From positions 56,456 through 120,455 of the forward strand of contig NZ_RCVR01000016.1 in the NCBI RefSeq assembly GCF_016107305.1: a DNA stretch of 64,000 nucleotides, read 5' to 3'. A program made the position numbers and the translations under genes. Origin of the DNA: Roseomonas sp. KE2513. GTDB lineage: Bacteria > Pseudomonadota > Alphaproteobacteria > Acetobacterales > Acetobacteraceae. The notes beneath the pieces are model-generated. The model searched no databases and was not told the origin of the DNA. It saw nothing but the letters and a program-made list of their open reading frames with translations. Below, piece by piece: positions 25,694 through 34,633 of this stretch (positions within the stretch are counted from its first letter, which is position 1; each line of letters starts with the position of its first letter).

Positions 25694-26686
25694 TCAGTCC
25701 ACAAGAATGCGGCCGCCGCGGGTGAGCACCTGTCCGTCGACCTCGATCTCCGGCGCGCTGATGACACCTTCCAGCCTGAGGCGGGCGTGACAGGTTCCGC
25801 CAAGCGCGATCGTGTCACCGATGCCGATGTGGGACGTGCCGTACTTCTTCTTGTCCGTGCGCATGCTGCCGGTCGGCGTCACCTTGGGGTTGAGGCCGAT
25901 AGCCACCTCGGCCGGCGCGTTCAGGTTGTTGGGGTCGTCGTGGCGGCGCAGGATATCGTTCCAGATCTCCGCCTCGCGCCCGCCCTCGATCGCGGTCACC
26001 ATGCCCTTGCGGATGGTCAGCCGGAGAGGCTCCTGGATTCGGCCGACCGAATGGGCCGTGAGGTCGAAGACGACCGTTCCCTCACCCGTTCCTTCCACGG
26101 GGCAGACATGGGCTTCGCCGTCCGGGAAGGCGCAGCCGCCCCCGCCGTCCGGGCGCAGGCGCAAGGGTAGGCCCGCGATCGAGCGACCGGGGCGGCCTTT
26201 GATGCTCGCCGTCAGGTCGGTGCCGTTGTCGCAGCGCACGCGAACGGTCTCGCCTGCGCTGAAGATGGCGGCGAGCTTCTGCCCAAGGGCGTTGAGGGCG
26301 TGGTAGTCCGCGGAGGCCGGTCCGTCCGGCGCGAGCATGGCCGGCGTCAGCTCCTCCATAAGGATGAAGCGCTGGCCCCGATCCACCAGCGCATCGGTGA
26401 TCGGTGCGTGCGCCATCGCTGTGCTGGTAAGATAGATGCAGAGGTCCACGTCGTCGCCCATGGCAGCGCGGCGGATCGGCGCGACAGGGTCTGTTGCGTG
26501 CGTCTCGCGCGGGCTCATGATTGTGACCACGGGCTCGATCCCCATTTCCCGCGCCGCGGCGGAAAGGCCCTGCCAGAGAAGCGGGTCCATGGCGGTGTCG
26601 GTGATGATGAGGATGCGGTCACCGGACTTCGCGTTCAGCTCCAACGGCGTCCGGAGCATCCGCGTGATTTCGGCCAGTTCGGGCAT
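25694..26686 (-). CDS. Aminopeptidase T (M29)-like / NicX-like metal-dependent hydrolase or dioxygenase
   Basis: A 330-residue protein of the family annotated as M29 leucyl aminopeptidase-like, which also contains 2,5-dihydroxypyridine 5,6-dioxygenase (NicX). Elements: GDRILIITDTAMDPLLW at the N-terminus, EVAIGLNPKVTPTGSMRTDKK, then the histidine-rich metal region SHIGIGDTIALGG and CHARL. I cannot decide between peptidase and ring-cleavage function, because the ligand residues do not match either reference with certainty. ATG 26686 has GGAGA about ten bases upstream. The gene is preceded by a good promoter and by copy 2 of the palindromic operator, making it the promoter-proximal gene of the block's minus-strand operon. 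Confidence 0.75.
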   Translation of the reverse strand: MPELAEITRMLRTPLELNAKSGDRILIITDTAMDPLLWQGLSAAAREMGIEPVVTIMSPRETHATDPVAPIRRAAMGDDVDLCIYLTSTAMAHAPITDALVDRGQRFILMEELTPAMLAPDGPASADYHALNALGQKLAAIFSAGETVRVRCDNGTDLTASIKGRPGRSIAGLPLRLRPDGGGGCAFPDGEAHVCPVEGTGEGTVVFDLTAHSVGRIQEPLRLTIRKGMVTAIEGGREAEIWNDILRRHDDPNNLNAPAEVAIGLNPKVTPTGSMRTDKKKYGTSHIGIGDTIALGGTCHARLRLEGVISAPEIEVDGQVLTRGGRILVD

Positions 26687-26738
26687 TCGCGCGGTTCTCC
26701 GCATTCTGGGACGGTTTAGAAGGATGCATAAAGCTAGT

Positions 26739-26757
26739 TTTTCCGATGAACGGAAAA
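26739..26757. promoter_or_regulatory. Palindromic operator TTTTCCG-ATGAA-CGGAAAA (copy 2)
   Basis: A perfect 7-bp inverted repeat identical to copy 1 at 22056-22074 except for one base in the centre. It stands between the promoter at 26766-26794 and the start at 26686, 8 bases from the -10, so binding would block initiation. Confidence 0.6.
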
Positions 26758-26765
26758 CTATTCCG

Positions 26766-26794
26766 AATGTAGAGCGGAGCCTTATCCGGAGCAA
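26766..26794 (-). promoter_or_regulatory. Candidate sigma70-type promoter for the M29/NicX-like operon
   Basis: On the minus strand TTGCTC (26794-26789) and TACATT (26771-26766) are separated by exactly 17 bases. This is the best-spaced promoter pair I found in the window, and the operator copy 2 lies directly downstream. Confidence 0.5.
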
Positions 26795-27075
26795 GCGGGA
26801 TCGCTCATCGATGGATCGGCACGCATCGTGTGGTCAGGTTCCGTCAGTTCCTACGCCTCGGCTCCATTCTGCCGACGAAAGGCTGACGAACTACGGCGTA
26901 GTGCAGACGGATGCGCGATGGGCGGCGTTGGACTTGCGTTCGCTGTCGAGGCTCGAGAGCGTGTTGGCCTCGGCTACCGCTCAGGTGGGACAGCGGCGCG
27001 CACCTTCGCGCAGGGGGGGCGCTCACCGCAGCAGGCGACGGCCGGCAATCTGGGCTGCCAGGAAGGAAGCGGCAG
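26795..27075. other. Intergenic stretch before the HARP-like gene
   Basis: About 280 bases with no supported gene. In-frame extensions of the HARP-like gene run upstream to 26911 but read as low-quality Arg-rich sequence and lack a ribosome site. Confidence 0.35.
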
Positions 27076-27981
27076 GTGACTGACGAGACGGCAGGGTTCA
27101 CCGCGACCCAGCGCGAGGCCGGCGACGGCACACCCGGAGCGACGGCCGCCTTCCCCTATGACCGCATGACCGTGGAGCGCTTCCGCGAGGCCTTCCCGAA
27201 GGCGCGGTGGCGCGACGACCTTGGGGCTTGGTTCGTGCCGGGCACGCGGGCGGAGCGACGCCTGAAGGCATGGATGGGGCGCGAATGGTCGGGCGTGCTT
27301 GCCTATGCCGATCAGCGCGGACGCGATGCCTTCGCTTTCGAGCCGATCGCGAGCACCTACCTGGAGGTAGGAGACGGCTTCGTGGTCCGGACGCCGTATT
27401 CCCGTACTGTCATTGCCGAGCTGCGAGAGGTGCCCTGGGCGCGGTGGGACCCCGCACTGAAGGCATGGCGCGTGCCCTTCCGGTCCTTTGAGGAGTTGCG
27501 CAGGCGCTGGCCCGCGATCGAGACGGCCGCCCGCATAGCGGAGCCCGAGGAGCGACGGAAGCGCGAGGAGAGCCGCAAGGCCTCTCCCGAGCACGAGCAG
27601 AAGCGGGCCGAGGCCGCGGAGCGCCGGCGAAACAGGTACCCTGTGCCGGAGGACGCGACACCGCCACTTGATCGCGTGCTGATGACCCATGTGGGAAGCG
27701 TCGTGTTCGAGGAAATCACCGGCGAGCTTGTCGAGCCCACGACCGCCGCTCGCTTCTACCCCGCCGTCGCTGCTGGAGCGGCGGCGCTGATCTGGTCGGC
27801 TTGGCGAAGGCCCAGCCATGCCGAGCTTGTCCAGGCTTGGCCCGCGCGAACGCCGCCCAGCCCGGCCGACTTGGCTCGTGGCTGGTGGCAGCCGACGATC
27901 GAGGTGCTGCGACAGGAACGTCGCAAGTCGGGCTCTCTGGAGCGGGCGCAGGCGACACGTCGGTCGAAGGCGGGGCAGTGA
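27076..27981 (+). CDS. Protein with two HARP-like repeats, function unknown
   Basis: A 301-residue protein. Two successive segments, about residues 26-68 (PYDRMTVERFREAFPKARWR to GAWFVPG) and about 100-140 (PYSRTVIAELREVPWARWDP to KAWRVPF), share the pattern P-Y-x3-V/I-x6-P-x-ARW-x5-W-x-VP. This is the pattern of the HARP domain known from SMARCAL1/HepA-related helicases, where it binds branched DNA. No helicase motor is present. A strongly basic, Arg/Glu-rich helix follows (residues about 145-200), then a Trp-containing C-terminal part I do not recognise. The GTG at 27076 has GGAAGGA upstream. It stands alone between two unrelated genes. Confidence 0.65.
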   Translation: MTDETAGFTATQREAGDGTPGATAAFPYDRMTVERFREAFPKARWRDDLGAWFVPGTRAERRLKAWMGREWSGVLAYADQRGRDAFAFEPIASTYLEVGDGFVVRTPYSRTVIAELREVPWARWDPALKAWRVPFRSFEELRRRWPAIETAARIAEPEERRKREESRKASPEHEQKRAEAAERRRNRYPVPEDATPPLDRVLMTHVGSVVFEEITGELVEPTTAARFYPAVAAGAAALIWSAWRRPSHAELVQAWPARTPPSPADLARGWWQPTIEVLRQERRKSGSLERAQATRRSKAGQ

Positions 27982-28236
27982 TCAAGCTCCGGCTGGGCCA
28001 GCCGCGTTGCGGTGGCGGCTGCACCCGATTGGAAGCAGCCCTTCCGGTTTGGATGGCTGAATGAGGCGTTCGGCTATCCAACCTCAGCCTCTCCGGAGGG
28101 GCGGCCATTGATGGGTTCATGTGGATGTGATCCGAATGCGAGAAGAGGCTCGCTGCGGCCGCCGGACCTGGCCCGGGACCGCACTGGGTGGATCTACCGG
28201 CACCGTGTTCGGCCGCAGTAAAGAGGAGAGGACGGG

Positions 28237-28821
28237 ATGAAGCTCTACTACGCTCCTGGCGCGTGCAGTCTGGCCGACCACATTGCCCTGCACCAAGCGG
28301 GGCTCTCGTTCGAGCACGAAAAAGTCGACCTGAAGACAAAGCGCACGGCCAGCGGCGCTGACTTCAATGCGGTCAACCCCAAGGGGTACGTGCCCGCACT
28401 GACGCTCGACACGGGCGAGATCCTCACTGAGAACGTCGCGATTCTCGACTGGGTGGCCCATCAGAACAGCGCGCTGAAACCCTCGGGAGCGATGGGCCAC
28501 ACCCATCTGCTCGAGCTTCTCGCCTTCATCTCGACCGAGATCCACAAAGCGTTCAAGCCCTTCTTCTCCGGTGCGGGAGATGAGGAGAAGAGGAAAGCCG
28601 GCGAGGTGATTTTGAAGCGGATGTGGTATCTTGCCGATAGGATGAAGGACGATTTCCTGTTCGGCTCCAGCGTAAGCGTCGCGGATTGCTATCTCTTCGT
28701 CATGCTTCTCTGGGCTCAGAAGAACGGGCTCGACGTACCCGCCAAGCTGGTCGCTTACCGTGACCGGATGATGACGCTGCCATCCGTGAGAACGGCGATG
28801 ACGCATGAAGGCTTGATTTAG
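28237..28821 (+). CDS. Glutathione S-transferase
   Basis: A 194-residue GST. The N-terminal thioredoxin-like domain starts MKLYYAPGACSLADHIAL, with the Tyr and Cys typical of beta-class bacterial GSTs, and has the cis-Pro glutathione-binding segment PKGYVPALTLDTG and ENVAIL. The all-alpha C-terminal domain contains the N-capping region SVADCYLFVML. A strong AGAGGAGAGGACGGG ribosome site precedes the ATG. It conjugates or reduces electrophiles in the cytoplasm. No obvious operon partner; it is a stand-alone gene. Confidence 0.93.
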   Translation: MKLYYAPGACSLADHIALHQAGLSFEHEKVDLKTKRTASGADFNAVNPKGYVPALTLDTGEILTENVAILDWVAHQNSALKPSGAMGHTHLLELLAFISTEIHKAFKPFFSGAGDEEKRKAGEVILKRMWYLADRMKDDFLFGSSVSVADCYLFVMLLWAQKNGLDVPAKLVAYRDRMMTLPSVRTAMTHEGLI

Positions 28822-29023
28822 CGGCACGCCCCGGCGTCGAGCGTCATGGCCTGACCCATGATGCTCGACAGGCGTGTTCGCCAGGCGACAAGCCAGGGCT
28901 CGCGATCACTCGGCGTCAGGAAGGGACGGGATGAGGCCTGTATTCCGGACGGGCGAATAAGCGCGGTTCGCCCCTATGGGGACGAACCCGATGATCATGC
29001 GCCCGGCCGAGCTAGGTCGCACG

Positions 29024-29218
29024 TCAGCGGTTCAGGACGCGGCGGCCGGCCTCGTAGGCGGCCTCGGCCCCCGGGAAGCCGTCCGGGGAGCGGGCGACGA
29101 GGGTAGAGCCCTGCCAGATGGTCCAGCGCCAACTGTTCCGGCCTGACCCCTCCCTGCTGATCCGGATTTCCTTGGCTTCGGGGGCCTCGTGCGCGGGGCG
29201 GAGCGGTTTCGTAAGCAT
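29024..29218 (-). CDS. Small hypothetical protein
   Basis: A 64-residue protein of unknown function. It has an Arg/Lys-rich N-terminus, then WRWTIWQGSTLVARSPDGF and a C-terminal helix AEAAYEAGRRVLNR. The mix of Trp-containing strand and terminal helix resembles small conserved hypothetical proteins that modify or bind nucleic acid, but I cannot name a family. The frame shows better codon bias than its neighbours. Orientation is opposite to the GST gene. Confidence 0.5.
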   Translation of the reverse strand: MLTKPLRPAHEAPEAKEIRISREGSGRNSWRWTIWQGSTLVARSPDGFPGAEAAYEAGRRVLNR

Positions 29219-29530
29219 GGTCGCGTCCTAGAAGCGCCGGCGCGTGATGCCAAGCCTGGAGAGTACGACCCCTGGGGAAAGCGCCTGGATACAGGCGCCA
29301 TCCTGCGGCCGGAGCGCCGCCTTGGCCGCTTTGCGGCTTATCCGCAGCGGCGCTCCCGCCCTTCATTAGGACAAGCCGCCCAATTTCATCACTCTGACGG
29401 CGTCACCGGTCCAGCCATAGGATCGTGTCCGCTCGCCCGCGGCAGGCGGCGCCGGTTGCGTTATGCCAAATCGACCGCCTCCAGCGCCACGCGCCCGCCA
29501 CATGGCGTAGGGGCCGACATCGGACGAAGT
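29219..29530. other. Intergenic stretch, no supported gene
   Basis: Between the 64-residue gene and the Bug pseudogene. Open frames on the plus strand extend across it but are Arg/Gly-rich shadows. No repeats or RNA gene recognised. Confidence 0.35.
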
Positions 29531-29745
29531 TTAGACGGACTTCCCGGGGTGCTCGCGCACGAGCCGCACGAAGCCGTCGAAATCCTTGACGGGCGGCTGC
29601 GGGCTGATCGCGAGAAGGTTGTAGGTGTCCACGAGGAAGGCGACCAGCGCGGAACCCTGCTCAGCACCGAGCTGTTGACTAGCAGAAGTGTGTACCCGTC
29701 GGGTCGGGCGGAAGGCGCCTAGTGCGCCGATGCCGCCATCTGCTC
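29531..29745 (-). pseudogene. Bug/TctC receptor gene remnant, frameshifted
   Basis: On the minus strand one frame reads RPDGYTLLLVNSSVLSR (about 29709-29660), the conserved A-x-P-D-G-Y-T-L-L segment of Bug receptors. Just upstream another frame reads GGIGALGAF, resembling the GAGGxIGA segment. Downstream, after a frame change, comes YNLLAISPQPPVKDF followed by DGFVRLVREHPGK, resembling the D-P-V-K-D-F region, ending at TAA 29533-29531. The order and spacing match intact Bug proteins, but at least two frame changes and missing ends make it a pseudogene. The upper boundary is approximate. Confidence 0.6.
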
Positions 29746-29823
29746 TCTCCAGTTCAACCCTGACGGAACCGTCGTTGTAACGGACGACCTAACAGTTGCT
29801 GCTCGGGGCCGCCCCCGGCCGCG

Positions 29824-30219
29824 TCAGTCTGCCGTGCCGCGACGCATGATGTCGGCGAGGCATGAAACCACCTCCGCTGGACCATAGGGCTTGGTGATCA
29901 CGGGGGCATCCGTGTGCTGCCCCTTGTTTACCGCCGACGCTTCGTAGCCGGTCGCGAACACGAACGGCACGCCGAGCGCGGCCAGGCGATCGGCAACCGG
30001 AAGGGCCGACTGGCCATCGGCGAGGCTGTAGTCGATGACGGCGGCGTCGATCCCGCCCTCGGACAGGGCCGTCTTGATTGCGGACAGCGCCTCGGCGACC
30101 CTCGCGGCCTGCACGACCGTCTGCGCGCCCGCGATCATCAGCGCGTCCTCCAGCAGGAAGGTGATCAGCGGCTCATCCTCCACCACGAGGATCCGCCGCC
30201 CTTGAAATTCCGAAGCCAT
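29824..30219 (-). CDS. Single-domain response regulator (receiver only)
   Basis: A 131-residue protein that is a complete receiver domain without output domain. Acidic pocket EDE (RILVVEDEPLI), phospho-acceptor Asp in AAVIDYSLADG (about residue 62), Thr in VFATGYEA and Lys in VITKPYGPAEV are all present, so it can be phosphorylated. Such CheY-like proteins act by protein contact or as phosphate relays. No histidine kinase or regulatory target is visible nearby, so its partner is elsewhere. The ATG at 30219 has AAGGAGTTTACC upstream on the minus strand. Confidence 0.92.
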   Translation of the reverse strand: MASEFQGRRILVVEDEPLITFLLEDALMIAGAQTVVQAARVAEALSAIKTALSEGGIDAAVIDYSLADGQSALPVADRLAALGVPFVFATGYEASAVNKGQHTDAPVITKPYGPAEVVSCLADIMRRGTAD

Positions 30220-30428
30220 GGTAAACTCCTTGGCCGAGAACAGCCGTGTGTCTGGAACCTACATCGGGAGCGCGCTCCGGCCCAGATCAAGCCGGCGGCT
30301 CCCAAACGGCCCTAATTCCTACCCTTCAGCAACAATTCTACCCTGCGCTGTGATCCAGCAACCTTGCCTCGCTCCCGCGGGCTTGTCCCCACGCCAAGGA
30401 TGTAGCGGCGCCGGATTGGTCGGGAGCG

Positions 30429-30686
30429 TCAACGCCCCCGCTTGGTGCCAGATGGCGCCGGCGCGGATGGAGCGGCAGGGGGCAGATCCTCCTCCAGGAT
30501 CGAGAGGTGCACGGCGTAGGAAATTTCACCGTCCTCCGCATCGCGGTGGAGGGTGCCGATCACCTCGCCCCCGGCCTCGACCTCGACGCTCATCCCCGCC
30601 TGCTTCGGAGGTATGACGCTGATGCGCTCCGTCCCCAGCAGCCGGCGCAGATAGGCCTGCACACGCTCGATCTCAGACTTCGTCAC
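30429..30686 (-). CDS. DUF3126 family protein
   Basis: An 85-residue protein. VTKSEIERVQAYLRRLLG, ISVIPP, VEVEAGGEVIGTLHRD and DGEISYAVHLSIL follow the DUF3126 pattern, a family of small alphaproteobacterial proteins without known function. A Pro/Ala/Arg-rich tail (about 18 residues) extends beyond the usual end of the domain. The GTG at 30686 is preferred because AGGAG lies upstream; the in-frame extension to 31016 is Arg/Pro-rich and looks non-coding. Confidence 0.8.
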   Translation of the reverse strand: MTKSEIERVQAYLRRLLGTERISVIPPKQAGMSVEVEAGGEVIGTLHRDAEDGEISYAVHLSILEEDLPPAAPSAPAPSGTKRGR

Positions 30687-31282
30687 GCTTGAACAACTCC
30701 TATCGGCTCGGGCGCCATCGCGGGCTCCCCCAGCCGAGATGATCCACCTTGCGGCGGTGCTGGCTGACGGGGGGAGGAGAACCTGACGCGCTTCACCGCC
30801 CTCCGCAGGAGCGTGGCGATGGATCGAGCCGGGTGAGCGCGCTGGCGTGACACATGCCGGACATGGGGCATTCAGGGCCGCTCGCGCAAGGGCGACGGAT
30901 TCTCGGCCATATTGTGGTGCAGGGGAGCGGCCTGCCCGCCAAGTCCGCGCTGAGCAAGCCGCCGAAAGGTGGACCGATCTCGCCTGCGTCACGCCGTGCG
31001 GGGGGGAGGGGAGCAACCCTAGCTACGATACTTGCAACACGCCCTTCTGGGACCGTTTGGTCCGTTCAGTCCGGGCTGAGGGGCTGATAAAGCCGCCGCG
31101 TTTGGCAGCGTCACCGGCAGCAATAAGGGTTGATCGCTGCGTGAGACGCGGGGCCGCTTTGCGTTGATCGCAGGGGGGAAGACGAAATGTACCGCAATCG
31201 ATCCAACGCGAAGCATACGTGCCCAGCACCAAGTAGCTGACGTTACGACTTGTCTAGGGTCACTCATTCGATAGAAGGCCGC
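30687..31282. other. Intergenic stretch, no supported gene
   Basis: About 600 bases with only short overlapping open frames on both strands. I saw no IS end, RNA gene or strong palindrome. GC content is lower toward the right end, which may hold the promoter of the gene at 31283. Confidence 0.4.
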
Positions 31283-31702
31283 ATGGACAACAGCATGGCG
31301 GCCAAGCCCTACAGCAAGCTCAAGGGTGACCCTTACCGGGCATATGAGGAACTGCCGGTCGAGGTGCGCCAAGCCTTGCAGGAAGCCTTGGTGGACTGGT
31401 GCCCCCTGCGTGCCCGCGAATGGCATCTTCACCTGCTGCATCGCCAACGGCTCCGGCCGGCGCAGGCAGCGTTCTTTCTTGTCCAGACGATCCGCGGACA
31501 GGATCATGCGGAAGTAACCGCCTTCGCAAGGACATGGCCTAACGGCGCCCAGGCCTATCCGCACCTCGCGGCTGACGCGACACTGCAACGCTATGTAGGA
31601 ACGGATGGTATCCCAGCAGCCAAGCCTGTTCCTATCAACAAGACGAAAACGCGGTCCAAGGCGAAGGCCAAGCACTCAGCACGCCGGTGCTCCTGGCGCT
31701 GA
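31283..31702 (+). CDS. Hypothetical protein (DUF6525-like)
   Basis: A 139-residue protein. The N-terminal half (AYEELPVEVRQALQEALVDW, then CPLRAREWHLHLL and AAFFLVQTIRGQDHAEVTAFA) has the layout of DUF6525-like small proteins: a Tyr/Leu-Pro segment, a W-C/S-x3 turn and a helix. The last 35 residues are very Lys/Arg-rich (NKTKTRSKAKAKHSARR) and look disordered, perhaps nucleic-acid binding. ATG 31283 is the first plausible start. The family assignment is tentative and function unknown. Confidence 0.6.
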   Translation: MDNSMAAKPYSKLKGDPYRAYEELPVEVRQALQEALVDWCPLRAREWHLHLLHRQRLRPAQAAFFLVQTIRGQDHAEVTAFARTWPNGAQAYPHLAADATLQRYVGTDGIPAAKPVPINKTKTRSKAKAKHSARRCSWR

Positions 31703-31947
31703 GCGCGAGGCCACAGCAATCTCGAACGAGCGTCAGCGAGCAATGCTGGCAGCGACGGCGTGTGAAGCCTGGGGTTGCACAAAGCAGCTTCTTTGATCAA
31801 CGGTCGTGCCCGAATGATCGGAACAACCTATGCTGAGGTCGATGCCTGTAGAAGCTTCGGAATCTGCAAGCTGAAACGCAGGGAATGGCACGATTGCAGG
31901 AACTCCACACTCCTGCCGAAATCCTCGGGCACCTTCTCGGTGGCCGC

Positions 31948-32433
31948 TAGGTCCTGTTAGCGCCTGAGGCAGTCGAGGGTGGCGGCGAGGTGTAGGACGC
32001 CGAGGAAGCTGGAGGCGGTCTTCTCGTAGCGGGTCGCGACCGCTCGCCATTCCTTGAGCCTGGCCCAGAGACGTTCGACCCTGTTGCGGTTGTTGTAGAG
32101 CCAGTCTGGACAGACGACCGGGGCCTCGTTCCTGCGCCGGGGTGAGGAGGCGCTCCCGAACGCCGAGCCGCGACCAGTGAATGGGGTCTGGGCTCCCATC
32201 CAACACGCCCCCTTCTCCAAGGGGAGGGCTCGCCACTTCGCCCCATTGTCGTGCCGCCAGAGGATCGCGCCGACGGTGCGACGCAGGAGTTGGGGCGGTA
32301 CCTTGGCGTACGGGCGGCAGGCCTCGACCAATGGTTCCAGCACGAACCACTGCTCGTCCGTCGGTGCCATCGCATCCTCCGCAAAGCCGGAGAACGCCCG
32401 CTCGCCCAGCGGCTCAGGCGCTAAAAGGACCTA
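31948..32433 (-). mobile_element. Internally deleted IS5-family element with both terminal inverted repeats
   Basis: The left end (31948-31970) and right end (32411-32433) are inverted repeats of 23 bp with two mismatches. The outer part reads GGTCCTGTTAGCGCC on the left and GGTCCTTTTAGCGCC on the complement of the right, each bordered by TA, which fits the TA target of several IS5 groups. The element is 486 bp; full members with such a transposase are about 800-900 bp, so the middle is lost. It carries the broken transposase at 31957-32370. With intact ends it could still be moved by a transposase acting in trans. Confidence 0.75.
31957..32370 (-). pseudogene. IS5-family transposase, internally deleted and frameshifted
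   Basis: The frame is open for 137 codons but the protein is chimeric. The N-terminal DUF4096-type domain is intact (PTDEQWFVLEPLVEACRPYAKVPP, RHDNGAKWRALP), followed by a frame change after WMGAQTP; the expected HWSRLGVRERLL continues in a neighbouring frame. The catalytic DDE middle is deleted. The C-terminus resumes with NRNRVERLWARLKEWRAVATRYEKTAS. It cannot encode an active transposase. Confidence 0.8.
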
Positions 32434-32546
32434 CTCGCAGTTGCCGGCGGCACGCCGACGCGGAGGGTTGTCGCGGAGCTCCTCACCAGACCGCACAACC
32501 TGGCCGCGCCAGTAGCCACACCAGCGCAGGCTCCAGCGTGAGCTCC

Positions 32547-33790
32547 TCAGGCCGGTAGCGGCCGGGTGTCGTCAATGATGCGTCCATCGTTCGGCAGCGT
32601 GCCCGCCGGGACAAGGGAGACCTCACCCCGTAGGCGCGTGACGCCCTGCAACACGGCGGCCAACCGGTCGCGCAGAGCAGCGTCTTCGGCGCTGCCACGG
32701 GGCACCTCTGCGCGCAGTTCCATCCGGTCGTGTCCCGCCTCCTCCGAGATAACGAGCCGCATCCTGCCGAGCCCCGGACACTGACGGGCAATTTCCGCCA
32801 CCATCTCGGGCCGGACGAACAGCCCCCGCATCTTGGCTGCCTGGTCGGCGCGTCCCATCCATCCACGGATCCGCGTGTTCGTCCGGCCGCATGGACTGAG
32901 GCCCGGGAGAATGGCTGAGAGATCGCCCGTCGCGAAGCGGATCAGCGGGTAAGCCTCGTCGAAGACGGTGACGACGACCTCGCCGACCTCGCCCTCTGCC
33001 ACCGGATCGCCACTGCCGGGGCGGACGATCTCGACGATCACTTCCTCGTCCAGGATCAGCCCCTCCCGTGCTTCGCTCTCATAGGCGATCACGCCGCACT
33101 CAGCGGTTGCGTAAGATTGCAGCACGGCGACGCCGCGATCCGCGTAGAAGCGTCGGAGCGCCGGGAGCAAGGCGCCGCCGGAAACATGGCCGAGTTGCAC
33201 CGACGAAACGTCCAGGCTCAGCTCATCCGCGCGCTCCAGGATCGTCTTCAGGAATTCCGGCGTGCCGGAATAGGCGCGTGGGCGAAGATGCGCCATGGCC
33301 CGCGCCTGCGCCTCGGTGTTCCCGGTTCCTGCGGGGACCACCGGGCAGCCCAGAGCGCGAGCGCCACCCTCCAGCATGAAGCCGGCCGGGGTGAAGTGAT
33401 AGGCGAAGCAGTTCTGCATCACATCGCCGGCACGGAGACCTGTTGCGTGCAGCGCGCGGGCGAAACGGAAGGTATCGGTCCCCTGTCCCTGCGGCTCATG
33501 GATCGGGCCAGGGGAGACGAATATCCGCGCAAGCGAGCCGACCGGCACCCCGTTCAGCCCCGCGAAAGGGGGCGCCGCCGCCTGGGCCTCGATCAGATCC
33601 GACTTCCGCGTCAGCGGCAGCGCTGCGAGCGCCGGGCGCGACACGATATCCCCCGGCTCCGCCCTGCCGAGCACTCTCGCGGCATGGGCCGAGCCCACCG
33701 CCGCCCGCGCCAGGAAGGAGGGCAGCTGCGCCATCAACGTCGCCTCCCGCTCCGCGGGTTCGCGAGTCTCCAGGGCGTCGAAGAACCCGC

Positions 33791-33794
<4 letters not shown>
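32547..33794 (-). CDS. Phenylacetate-CoA ligase-like adenylate-forming enzyme (PaaK family)
   Basis: A 415-residue AMP-forming ligase of the PaaK type. LPLTRKSDLIEAQ and AGLNGVPVGSLARIFVSPGP lie at the expected N-terminal positions, RPRAYSGTPEFLKTILERA in the adenylate domain, SYATAECGVIAYES is the A5-like motif, and RFATGDLSAILPG plus IRGWMGRADQAAKMRGLFVRP the A7/A8 region. It should activate an aryl or short-chain acid to the CoA ester. Its ATG overlaps the stop of the livF-like gene by four bases, so it is the last gene of the transporter operon and probably activates the imported acid. Confidence 0.88.

Positions 33795-34629
<835 letters not shown>

Positions 34630-34633
<4 letters not shown>

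Noticed and set aside
29189..29722. Plus-strand open frame of 177 codons
   Set aside because: It is the antisense side of the 64-residue gene and of the Bug remnant; the minus-strand reading shows real Bug motifs.
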